From assembly GCF_963678635.1 (NCBI RefSeq), contig NC_087070.1, positions 22,367,419-22,431,418 of the forward strand: a DNA stretch of 64,000 nucleotides. The letters run 5' to 3'. Shown piece after piece: positions 1 through 9,030 of the stretch (its first letter is position 1; each line of letters starts with the position of its first letter). Origin of the DNA: Symsagittifera roscoffensis. Taxonomy: Eukaryota; Xenacoelomorpha; Acoela; Convolutidae. The position numbers were made by a program, and so were the translations under genes. Below the pieces are notes generated by a model that was not told the origin of the DNA, ran no database searches, and saw only the letters and a program-made list of their open reading frames with translations.

Positions 1-626
1 TTAAATTCTACGCTCGAAAATTTGACAAAAGTGCTTTTTTCTTCGATTGTTCAACAAAGAAACAACCAAATGAAATCGTTTTGACCATACACTTTATGTT
101 TTGCTCAAAGACATTATGATTCAAATTGTGTGGCAATCATTTTTTCTTCGTGAAAAATTATGAAAACAGCTTTTTGTTTGAAATATAACCAATGTTTTTT
201 CTTACGCTTCAAAATTTTGCAATTTGAGACTAGTTCAACAATTATGCAACTAACTGACCGAGTGGCTTTTTTAAAATAACCAAAACTCCATTTCCAAGAT
301 TGTTTATTTTTTATCAAAAAGAAAAACTGTTTCACAAATCGGTATTCAAATAGAAAACAGAATAGATAGCCAACATAAGATTTCAATATAATTTTAAAAT
401 GTTCAGGGCAAATATCATAATAGTTGAGAAATTGGCGTCAGTCATTCCTTCAGGTTGTTTCTGGTAGAACTGCAGTCTCTGAAACAGTATAGGGATTTAA
501 AATAGTTCTTTTCTCGAAACTAAAAAACTGCTCTTTTTATTTATAAACTTTGAGCCAAAAAATGAAGTAAAACTGAACAACCCCACAACCGTCCACCGAA
601 AACACCCGTATTGGAGTTCCATGTAT
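1..626. other. AT-rich intergenic stretch, no gene seen
   Basis: Low-complexity A/T-rich DNA with many homopolymer runs. The short open frames here have no recognisable motif and look random. Nothing else is supported. Confidence 0.6.
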
Positions 627-816
627 AAAAATCGTTTATAATTGAGTTGCATTGTCAGTGTCCACAAAAGTGAAAACAAATCAATTCTAATCAATTAAAA
701 ATGGATTATAATATTACTATTTTTCGAGGCAACAAAATCCTTTTTTCATCCAGTAAAATCAAATTTTTTTCACTTTTGTGGACACTTACAGTGAAACCAA
801 ATTATAATCAATTTTT
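627..816. repeat. Fold-back inverted repeat, arms about 50 bp
   Basis: The left arm (627-676) and right arm (767-816) are inverted copies with a few mismatches. The core, cacttttgtggacac, appears in both. The spacer is about 90 bp. Both arms can therefore be translated outward into a similar short peptide (LLWTLT), which is a by-product of the symmetry and not evidence of a gene. It could be a small fold-back or MITE-like remnant; no target-site duplication was identified. Confidence 0.6.
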
Positions 817-1007
817 TCCAGTTACTGAGATGCGAACTTCAACAAACATAAAGTCTTTTTCATGTTTTAAACTAAAGTTGATTACGTTGGTTACTTGTTC
901 AATTTACTTTTTTTTCTGACTAACTTTGATATTTTCGTTACTTTTTTTATGTTACTCGAAAATTGAATTTTGTTCGTTTCAAAAATTTTGTTGAATTATT
1001 AGAAATT

Positions 1008-1190
1008 GGGGGGGGGGGGGGGTAAAGTTGGAGTTGGACTAATCTCCCTTCCATTACCCCCTATTGTTTGCTCATTTATAACAACCCCCCCCCCCAAAGG
1101 TAACGTTTGGTTCACAGTTTGGGGATGGGGGTTTAAGTGGGGAGGGGGTGTTTAAGTGGGGGAGTGGGAGTGGGGGGGGGGGGGGGGGGG
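1008..1190. repeat. G/C homopolymer runs and G-rich tract
   Basis: There is a 15-base G run (1008-1022), an 11-base C run (1085-1095), G-rich sequence from about 1,111, and a 19-base G run (1172-1190). The repeat-like G-rich phrase ttcaagtggg continues to about 1,225. The tract could form G-quadruplexes. The open frame across it is low-complexity Gly/Trp/Val and is not taken as a gene. Confidence 0.75.
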
Positions 1191-1373
1191 TTCAAGTAGG
1201 AGTGGGGGTTCAAGTGGGATGGTGGCTAACGTTGGGATGCTGGCTAGTAACGGAGCAGAGCAAGGGGGTGGGTTCAGACGAGGGCGGTGGTGTTGGTTGT
1301 TCTGGTGAGAGGCTCAAAGCAAAAATATAGTGGACAAAAAAATCTATTTTAATGCGATTTCCTACTTATTATA

Positions 1374-1393
1374 AAATCCATTATAATGGATTT
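1374..1393. repeat. Perfect 20-bp palindrome
   Basis: The sequence aaatccattataatggattt equals its own reverse complement. It lies in AT-rich DNA with further ccattataat-like phrases at about 1,500. The rest of 1,191-2,029 shows no gene or other feature. Confidence 0.7.
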
Positions 1394-2029
1394 CAAATGA
1401 TTTATAATGCATTTTGTTTTGGCGAGAAAAAATGGATTTTTGTTGTCTGAACGTAACATGGGAATCGATAATATTTACAACAATTCAAACCACGAAAATC
1501 CATTATAATCTATTTGTTTTCTTTTTTCTTAAATGCGGGCATAAACTTAGTAAACAGAATTTTGGACTTCTCCTTCTTTCAAACTTCAAGTTAATTCAAT
1601 TATACCACTGTGAAACTCCTTGGATTTGAAAAAAAACAATATGATTGGCACTTTTGCAGCAAAAATTTCACATTTTTGCCTCAAAATGTTTTTGTTTAGA
1701 AAAAAAACATCGAATCAACAGATAATTGCTTAGTCGCGTTTTTCTTGATCTTTTTTTTTCCTGATTTTAACAATTTAAATGTATCAGAGCGTGCTTTTCT
1801 TCAGCTTATGGCTCAATTAAATTCAACTTCAGAGGTATCATATATTTTTTGGAAAGATTTTGAGGCTTTCGCCAAAAAAAAACAATCAAAAAATCATTGC
1901 GTCATGTATAGATGACAAAAATTATTGAGTTTTAGTCTATGCCAATTATTTGTTTTCCAGTTTCTTAAGATCCACGCCCCTATAATTCTATCAATTTCAA
2001 CAAAAAAATTATCATATTTTTTCTGCTTT

Positions 2030-2091
2030 GATTGTGTAACCAATCCTTGCCACTACCGCTCAACGTAGTGGCAAGGATTGGTCACACAATC
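2030..2091. repeat. Near-perfect hairpin, 26-bp arms and 10-nt loop
   Basis: The arms are 2030-2055 and 2066-2091 with a single mismatch, around the loop ccgctcaacg. The core is ccaatccttgccacta. A stem this long and clean in decayed AT-rich DNA suggests a recent palindromic duplication, a fold-back element end, or a transcribed hairpin. Nothing downstream identifies which. Confidence 0.75.
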
Positions 2092-2639
2092 ATCATGCAA
2101 GAAAATTTTCGAAGATAACGACTAATTTATAACAAAAACAAGAAACATCAATTTTTTGCAAAAACTATAACTATGAACAAAATTATGAAAACTCAAAAAC
2201 AGTTCGAATTTGATATGAAAAAAGAAATATTGAACATTGCTGATTCACATTATGCGGGCTACACTGACAAAAATTTGAATCATCAACGAAATTTCCTCAA
2301 TAAAGACCAATGTTACAGTAAACAAAATGGGCAGAAAGTTTGAAGAAAAAGGTTAATATAATGCAATTTTTTTCACAAAAGTCGTATAAAAAACTAATTT
2401 TTGAATAGGTGTTTTTGGCTTCTCTAAGTCATTTAAATTTGTGTTTTGTATATGGAGCAACAACTCGATGACAAAAAACTCTTTCATCAGTTCTCTCGCA
2501 AGTCGGAATGTTTGCTGTTCAGACTTCTCAGAAAAGTCAGGGAAAATTGAAATCAGTGTAATTTTTCAAAAAACTACGACATCGTACGTATATTTAAATC
2601 TCGAGATCGGTTGTAACAAAATATCCCGGGTTGACCAAA
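2092..2639. other. AT-rich stretch, no gene seen
   Basis: One open frame of about 80 codons starts at 2,441, but it has no motif, biased composition and no homologue elsewhere in the window. Nothing is annotated. Confidence 0.5.
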
Positions 2640-3051
2640 CTCTGCAACCATACGTCGCACCATGCATGGTTCCGTGGAAGCCATGAAAAATTACCGACGT
2701 ATTTTTAAGTTAAAATAACACATTTTCCATCCATGGCGCGACGAATGGTTGCGCATTTTTTTTATTATGGGGAACTCCAATTAGATAATATTGATACATT
2801 TACCAGGGCTGTTGATAAATTATTTGTCACCATGGATGCTTGCATTGTATGATTACTATAGTACCATGCATGGTGCGTTGTTTTGATACCATGGAAACAT
2901 ATATGGCGCGACGTATGATTAACTAAGAACCATATTTAGCGCGACATAGAAACTCAAAAATGAAACTCAATATTCTCGTGAGCATCCAAAAAGTGCTCTG
3001 AACGACCTGAAAGACGGTGGTAGTAAAACCTTTTTTCCGCCGTTCAGAGCA
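2640..3051. repeat. Cluster of ACCATG/GCGCGAC motifs plus an 11-bp fold-back
   Basis: The phrases accatgcatggt, ccatggcgcgac, accatggaaacatatatggcg and atttagcgcgac recur, like a diverged array built on a palindromic CCATGcATGG core followed by GCG(C)GAC. At its right end tgctctgaacg (2994-3004) and its exact reverse complement (3041-3051) form a small fold-back. From 3,052 to 3,357 I see nothing. Confidence 0.45.
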
Positions 3052-3357
3052 AGTTCTAGCATTTATTGTTCTTTGAAAAAATACGTGGTTTTTAAAATTG
3101 CATTTTGGCTGATTGTGAATATTTAATGCGCAATAGTGTTCGTACTAAAAATAACTAATGCCAAGCAGAAATTATTGAAAAATGAAAAAGGACTGACTGC
3201 TTGAGAACTAGGCAACGCTGTTCGTTGCTTATTAGAGATTTTCAACCTAAAGTATCGGGTGGGGAGTTGATTTTAAGAAACTTAAAAAACTCTATAACCC
3301 TTTCATTTTGATTTTTTCATTTTTTAATCACACTGCAATAGAATCTAACATACCGGG

Positions 3358-4262
3358 CTGAGGTGTTCGACTCATGATTCGACCGACACATTCAAACGGA
3401 GTCCGATTTTCGTCGTATATTAGGGCGGTCGAAGGAACACTATAGTCAAACTAAGTCGGATCATGGGTCGATCATGGTCGAATTATGAGTCGAACAGGGT
3501 CAATAGAGTCGAACAGGGTGGAATCAAAAGTCGAAATGGGTCGAACCATGACTCAAACAGGGTCGAATTTGGACTACTAGTTAAGAAGTTTTCGTTGCTA
3601 TTGAAAAGTGGACGCTGAAAATAAACTTTCAGGTGAAAGTTTGAAGAAAATAGTATATCGACACTGCTTTCAATAAGTATTGGTTATCTTTATTTGGACA
3701 TTATTTCCCCTTTTCGCCAGATAATTAAAACTTCAAAAGCATTTGGTGCAGCTGATAAAAGAAGAAACTACGAGAACCTATGTGCAAGTTCCATGAACCC
3801 GTGAAAGTGAAAACAGCTATAGAGATAAGTTTTATGAAAGTCGCACCGTCGCCGCCTTGGTCTAGAAAAGCGCATTACCGTCTCTGCATTGGTTTATTAC
3901 CCCTAAATTCAGTTCTGATTGATTCATTTAAAAGAAGTTTTGTTCGAAACACCGCTAAACACCGAGTCGTTCAAAATATAATGGACTGCGGTCGATCAAA
4001 CTTTCCTTCGTTCGGGCGAGTTCGTTCAAACCTAACTGGTTTGCTTCAAATACGTCAAAAACTTTATCCTTTAATTGGGTCGGTCGAAACATAGCCAGCT
4101 TGGGTTGAGTCGGTCGCAACATAGTTAGCTAGCAACAAACACAGTCGAAGTCGTTTTTTCTTTAATCAATTCGGTCAAAACATAACCAAATTGGGTCGAG
4201 TCGGTCAAAACTTAGCCATTTTTAAACGAAGCGGTCGAAACAGTTTTGGTCTGTTTGATTGA
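3358..4262. repeat. Dispersed GTCGAA-rich irregular repeat
   Basis: GTCGAA, GTCGAAAC and GGTCGAAC occur far more often than this base composition predicts, in loose clusters at about 3,395-3,560 and 3,970-4,245. The phrase gagtcggtc(g/a)aaac recurs every few tens of bases. It looks like a decayed satellite related to the regular array at 4,441-4,530. An open frame of about 104 codons (3,780-4,094) crosses it but has no recognisable domain. Confidence 0.55.
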
Positions 4263-4440
4263 AACGTAAGTCCAACAACTCAATCTGCGCTACACGAATC
4301 TACGAGGCTCATTTTGGTGGCGTTTTCCATTATACTTTGCGACTGCCCAAGCTGAGGTGTTTGACAGATGATTTGACAAAAACAGTCAAATGATGTCCAA
4401 GTTTCGTTGTAGTTCCGGGCTTCGACTAATTCCCGATGAA

Positions 4441-4530
4441 GTCAAACAAAGTCGAACAAAGTCGCACAAAGTCGAGCAAAGTCGAACAAAGTCGAACAAA
4501 GTCGAGCAAAGTCGAGCAATGTCGAACAAC
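4441..4530. repeat. 10-bp tandem repeat, nine units
   Basis: There are nine consecutive 10-mers of the form gtcgaacaaa with one or two substitutions each, in strict 10-bp register. The unit shares the GTCGAA core of the irregular repeat to its left. The minus-strand frame across it (repeating Cys-Ser-Thr-Leu) is caused by the repeat and is not a gene. Confidence 0.9.
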
Positions 4531-4721
4531 TTGCAGTAACATCGAACAAACTCGAAAGAGGACATCTTTCGCCTGAAAAATTCGAAAACGGACGCCGTTG
4601 GACCATTTCGGTTTAATCATAAGTAGAACAGCTCAGCCCGGGATGAACCTTAAATGAAAAATTAATAATAATTTAAGATAATGATCTTGAAACGAGCACT
4701 GTCATTAATTTGAATTAAATC

Positions 4722-4884
4722 TGAAACTTTAGAAAGAATTATCTGGTTTCTGGTATTATATTTTCATTGAAGTAAGTGAATAATGTTTTCTATTTCAGTA
4801 AAATATTCGGACAACTGTAGATGTACTACAATTTACTAAGTAGTATTGTATCGTAACCTGGATCCTAAGTGTGTTCGTTCCTAG
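4722..4884. repeat. 163-bp direct repeat, copy 1
   Basis: It matches 5,173-5,335 at a constant offset of 451 bp with scattered substitutions. Shared landmarks are atctggtttctggtattata, tgtagatgtactacaattta and ggatcct. Both copies end at ttcgttcctag. Nature unknown; probably a short dispersed repeat. Confidence 0.85.
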
Positions 4885-5172
4885 GAGAGGAGGTGTCCTC
4901 GCATTAAACAAAAGGTGTCCTCAAATGTTTGGAAGACCCTCAACTTAAGATTTTGTAAACGAAACGAAATTTTCTCCCAAATAGCAGAAGAACCCCTAGT
5001 TGAGATCATGCTAGGCTTAGCTTAACAACAAAAGACACGATACATAATTCTTTCTAACTCCAATTTTTGGGTCCCTACTTAATGATTCTGGATAATTATA
5101 TGAATCCATTTAAATTTTGCAATTGTTTTGAACAAATGAACCTTCGACTTAATTGAAGTTTGATGTTTAAAG

Positions 5173-5335
5173 TGAAACTTTAGAAAAAACTATCTGGTTT
5201 CTGGTATTATATTTTCACTGAAGTAAGTGAATAAGGTTTTCTATATCAGTGAAATATTCAGACAGCTGTAGATGTACTACAATTTACTAAGAAGTATTGT
5301 ATCGTATCCTGGATCCTATGGGTGTTCGTTCCTAG
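5173..5335. repeat. 163-bp direct repeat, copy 2
   Basis: This is the second copy of the repeat at 4,722-4,884. The 288 bp between them and the DNA up to 5,564 show no gene. Confidence 0.85.
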
Positions 5336-5564
5336 CGGCGATTTTGGCAGCGTAGCTTAACTGTTGGCAGCTGTAATTTATTATCTCAACCTGTGCTATA
5401 GTGTAAGGCAGAAAATCGAAATGATTTTCCAAGGGACAAGTTTCTGCGTAAAGTATAGTCATTGAAAATATTGTCAAATTTTGAAATGAGAAAAAAGAAA
5501 TTATAGGGAACTTGGTGTACTGAAGACATTGGTAATGAACATTTACAATTAAAAACGTTTTCAA

Positions 5565-6340
5565 AAATGAAAAAAAAATCTATTTCAAACTCTGAAGGAA
5601 CGCTATGTCTGTTTGTCCAGAGTGCGAAGAAAATTTCGAAGAAAGAACACGAGTTAATTTTTAAAGAACTTTTTTGAGAGATAGCTTCAACAAATCAATT
5701 GATCTGTGAGCAATCTTTCGCTGATTATGATCACATACTTGACTCAGATTTCAGCTCAATTTGGATTGAAAAAGACTTGGAGAGAAAAATCCGTCTATGC
5801 TTCAACAAGCTATCAAAATACAAAAAAAAATCTGGTTTGTTTAATTATTTACTACTGAAGCGTCTTAAGGGCACCTGCCAAGTCATTTTTACTTCAACTG
5901 GCTTAAAAATCAGGAGCTTGAAGAGTTGTTGAAAAAAAACAATGGAATTGAAAAAGTAGAGTAAGTCTTATTGATTTCAAAATATTTCATGAAAGTTATA
6001 CGTCTTTTAAACAAACTTGTCCTGATATTTTAACCAACAAAATTTTCTCTAGCTGCCTGTTTTCTGTTTTTGTTAGTTTTGATAATGCTTACTACAATAT
6101 TTCTTTTAAGCTGAGACCTTATAAGGGTTTGATTGGTAAGGATAACTCTTCCTCGGAGAAATAATTAAAACCTTACATAGTTTTACAACTGCACGCCATT
6201 TTGCATAATGCGGCCAGATTTTTAAACGAGTGTTACCAAGAGCGTCCCACGTACTGTAAGACGTTGCCCTGGAACTGTAACAACAGCCTATTAGGGTATT
6301 CGAGTGGGATAGTTTTCTGTATTTTCAGGTTCTTAAAAAC
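5565..6340 (+). pseudogene. PolB element, Cys-rich region (copy 1), broken
   Basis: This region is homologous to 13,119-13,890, 20,617-21,388 and about 41,595-42,366, and is the most diverged of the four. Frames are broken by stops and shifts. Conserved pieces include an acidic stretch at 5,699-5,932 and, near 6,205-6,320, the Cys-rich phrase NECYQERPTYC...LPWNCNNS. In the other copies that phrase is preserved with conservative changes (E to D), which suggests a once-selected protein. I do not recognise the family. It lies next to polymerase sequence in units I-III, so it is probably an element gene or polymerase-adjacent segment. Confidence 0.5.
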
Positions 6341-6505
6341 TAGAAGAGACGTTATTTGTGCTTGATGAGAAGAGCTTTCGTTACAGAAAAACTGCCTTTG
6401 TAGTTAAAGAATTAGCAATAAAAACTTCAGACTACATACATCGACCGGCTCTTTTTTCTTTACCTCCATATACAGACACCGGCTCATTTCAAATAAACTA
6501 CCAAA

Positions 6506-6591
6506 TTAACAAATTACTTACAAATTACAAATTATTTTGGTTAACAAATTACTTACAAATTACAAATGATTTTGGTTAACAAATTACTTAC
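6506..6591. repeat. 35-bp tandem repeat, about 2.5 units
   Basis: The unit begins ttaacaaattacttacaaat and restarts at 6,541 and 6,576 with exact 35-bp spacing. It is absent from the homologous position in the copy at 42,541, so it expanded in this copy only. Confidence 0.85.
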
Positions 6592-6656
6592 ACGGTCTTC
6601 ATTGAGAAAACAATATTAACTTCTGCTTAAAAAAGAATCAAATACTTCAGAGAATA

Positions 6657-7310
6657 GTGTTGGCGAGTTACAGTGCCGTTTTTCAGGCTAAAAAAGTACA
6701 GACTGAGTTTTTGGTCAAATACTTGGACCAAAAAGTTGAAAACATAGATGATTTGGCTTGTCCTTGGGTTGAAAACCTAAATTTCAAAAAAAAATCCAAT
6801 TGCAATTATCATGTACCTCATTACAACTCTAGGAAACAATTTGCCCTGAAGAAAAGTAAGATTTTTATGACTTGCCGTAATTTTAAAAATAGCGAGAGAG
6901 ATTGGCAAAAGTCAAAAAATAACTATCAACAATTTCAATGCTTTCTGCGTGGATGACTCCAAAGGAAGATAATAAAACTGCAGAGAGTCATTTTAAAACA
7001 ATAGTGCTTATTGTTTGCGTGCGTGCGCCAAAAGTGCAAACAAAGATTTCCAAAATAAATAGACTAACTTTAAGGAATTTTTTTTCCAGTTATTGGTCAA
7101 CTTGTATACTTCCAGAGATTGAAGTTTATCAGAAACATTAGCCATAAAGCGAAGAGTATTTTCACGTTGGATCTAAATAGCAGTGAGTTGCAAGATAAGT
7201 TTAAGACTATTGTAAAAGAGGATACTGTGCAAAAAAAGGTGTTACAAAAAAACTCAATTATCATAGCAGAAATTTTTCTGGAAAGCCCGAAAAGTGATAG
7301 CCTCTCCTAA
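6657..7310 (+). pseudogene. PolB element, unknown ORF b (copy 1), broken
   Basis: Two long open pieces (6,657-6,956 and 7,119-7,310) in different frames match pieces at about 42,660-43,320. Conserved phrases are KVQTEFL, DLACPWVEN and NSIIIAE(I/T)FLES. Lysine, asparagine and hydrophobic residues dominate. I do not recognise a domain. Conservation at the peptide level between two diverged copies (for example I to T, V to A) supports former coding. At 7,311-7,531 the frame continues weakly before the CT hairpin. Confidence 0.45.
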
Positions 7311-7531
7311 AAAGCTATTAGGCTTGACCTAATTGAGCCACGCTGCTCTTTTTCTGGTCTCAACCTCATTAAATATCATCAAATTTTTCGTTCCCTCAAT
7401 TTCATATCGGTATTTCAGACATTTTATTTTAACAAAAAGTTAAATCATCTTCAAGTTATGACTTCAAGTCCCCTACAGATAATATCAGTGTCTGATCGAG
7501 AAAAAAAATTATCTACCAATCGTCCTCGAAC

Positions 7532-7551
7532 GGACTTGCTCCAGACGGAGA

Positions 7552-7600
<49 letters not shown>

Positions 7601-7675
7601 GATGAATCACACACGAGAATCGAATGCAGCCATTCATCAACAGAGAGAAAGAGCCTCTCCGTCTGAAGCAAGTCC
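7532..7675. repeat. CT-tract hairpin (copy 1)
   Basis: The left part (7532-7607) reads ggacttgctccagacggag, then a CT tract (7555-7597), then gttgatgaat. The right part (7632-7675) is its reverse complement with few mismatches and a much shorter GA tract. The loop is about 24 nt. The same structure occurs at 43,554-43,688. The unequal tract length shows later CT expansion on one arm only. It could be the relic of a terminal inverted repeat pair or a fold-back. Confidence 0.8.
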
Positions 7676-7723
7676 GTTCAATGACTTGGCTCCCGAAAAG
7701 AACGACAGCAATCAGAACAAGGA

Positions 7724-8124
7724 ATGTACTTAAAAAGATTGCATGTTTTACCGAATTCCCTCTTTGATGATATCAATCTACTTCGGCTGAACCTAAAGCA
7801 AATAAACGAGAATTGCACTATTAACGAGAGTTATCCGTCATTAGAAAAGACTGAGATAAACAATACTACCTCATTTGAGCAGTTTCCTGAAAATTTTTTA
7901 TCGCGCATGACTGCGAGTCAACCCCATTGTACGGAAATCAGGAAGGCTGTAATTGTGGTTATGCAGAGCGCAAATCATACTGGGATAATCATACAGAAAT
8001 GTCATTTGTGAGGGGAGCAGTTTTAATTTCCCATTCGAATGCTCGGTTTTCATCAACACAGAAGTCAACTTTTACTCTTTGCACTTTTGTTTTTATCAAT
8101 TTTCTCCGACTTTCATTTAATTGA
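7724..8124 (+). pseudogene. PolB element, ORF A (copy 1), frameshifted
   Basis: A 95-codon piece (7,724-8,011) starts MYLKRLHVLPNSLFDDIN, and a second piece in another frame (7,927-8,124) contains YGNQEGCNCGYAERKSYW and EMSFVRG. Homologous pieces lie at 43,638-44,106 and 47,820-48,167, where the two parts are partly in one frame, so a shift occurred here. Features are a CxC pair, an SYPSLEKTEINNTTSFEQ segment and a hydrophobic end. No family is recognised. A secreted or structural viral-type protein is possible but unproven. Confidence 0.5.
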
Positions 8125-8148
8125 CCGCCAAGGAATCGTGCTTGCCAG

Positions 8149-8325
8149 ATGTCAATTTATTTCTTGTCGATAGTTGAAAAATCCCTCTTCGCCTTTTTTG
8201 GACAGTTTGATAGTTATAAAAATACCAGTCTCTGCGAATGTTTTTGTACCGACTCTAACAAAACGTTCAACATTAGAAGAAAACTTCCAAAAACTATCGA
8301 AATAGTCAATATCCGTTTCAGGTGA
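8149..8325 (+). pseudogene. Small Cys-rich ORF downstream of ORF A
   Basis: A 58-codon open frame starts MSIYFLSIVEKSLFAFF and contains LCECFCTDSNKTFNIRR before a TGA at 8,323. The same peptide is readable at about 48,195-48,390 (D to N and T to I changes only) and in a more broken form at about 44,160-44,260. It is most likely the C-terminal part of ORF A, separated by a shift. An antisense frame (8,152-8,355) mirrors it and is discounted. Confidence 0.5.
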
Positions 8326-8644
8326 CGAGTACATTATAAAAAGAATATCAACCAACTAATTTTTAGTGCGGAACTTTGAAGAAAGACTGATCACAAAAAT
8401 GAGGTTTCTGAGGTTTTCTAATTTGACGGTTATTTTATTGACTGTTGTTATATATGTTAATGAAGTTTTATCAGTATGACAAAGAAGGTCTGGCAAACTA
8501 ACAAGAAAACATGAAACTGAGCGCTTTCTCGCGTAGCCCCTATAAAATTTCTTTTACAAAAATCTAGAAAACGGTGTTCTCACATGCATTCCTAACATAA
8601 CCTCAGGCATCATGCGTTAAAGATTAGTAAAAAGAATTCTTGGT

Positions 8645-9030
8645 CTAGAGCAATTCCGTTCAATGACTTGGCTCCCCGAAAAAACGACAGCAACCAGTAG
8701 GAAGAACGGACTCAAAAAAGTAGCATTTTGTCACCGAACTACCTTTTTGATCATATCGTTTGGCAGAATCGAAAGCAAAAATACGAGAGTTCACTATAAA
8801 CGGGATTTATCCGGTTTTAGAATAGCTTGAGATTAATGGCACAACCTCGCTCGAGCACTCTCCGAGAAAAAAATCTAATCGCTGGTGACTATGTAAAAAA
8901 CCTCATTGTAAGGAAATCAAGATGGCTGTTTTTGTGGTTTTACAGACCAATTCATTTGTTTAGGAAGCAGTTTCAATTCCGGAACAATCAACTTCCTATT
9001 CGGATGCGCAGATTTTTCGGCTTAAATTGA
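8645..9030 (+). pseudogene. PolB element, ORF B (copy 1), related to ORF A
   Basis: This segment begins with the same phrase as ORF A (ccgttcaatgacttggctcc) and stays alignable with it through gaggaagcagtttcaattcc-type sequence, so A and B are old tandem duplicates. The open piece 8,827-9,030 is Arg-rich and ends RRFFGLN. Copies occur at 44,520-44,915, 48,700-49,100 and 54,600-54,920. Between 8,326 and 8,644 there is no gene, only sequence conserved with the other units. Confidence 0.45.

Noticed and set aside
497-919. Two small ORFs sharing LLWTLT on opposite strands
   Set aside because: Explained by the inverted repeat at 627-816.
1148-1330. Gly/Trp/Val-rich ORF
   Set aside because: Low-complexity translation of the G-rich tract.
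2030-2091. Hairpin as a bacterial-type transcription terminator
   Set aside because: The context is eukaryotic, there is no upstream gene and no U-run typical of intrinsic terminators immediately after the stem.
4426-4620. Minus-strand ORF with repeated CSTLLDFVRL
   Set aside because: Translation of the 10-bp tandem array; no start context or homologue.
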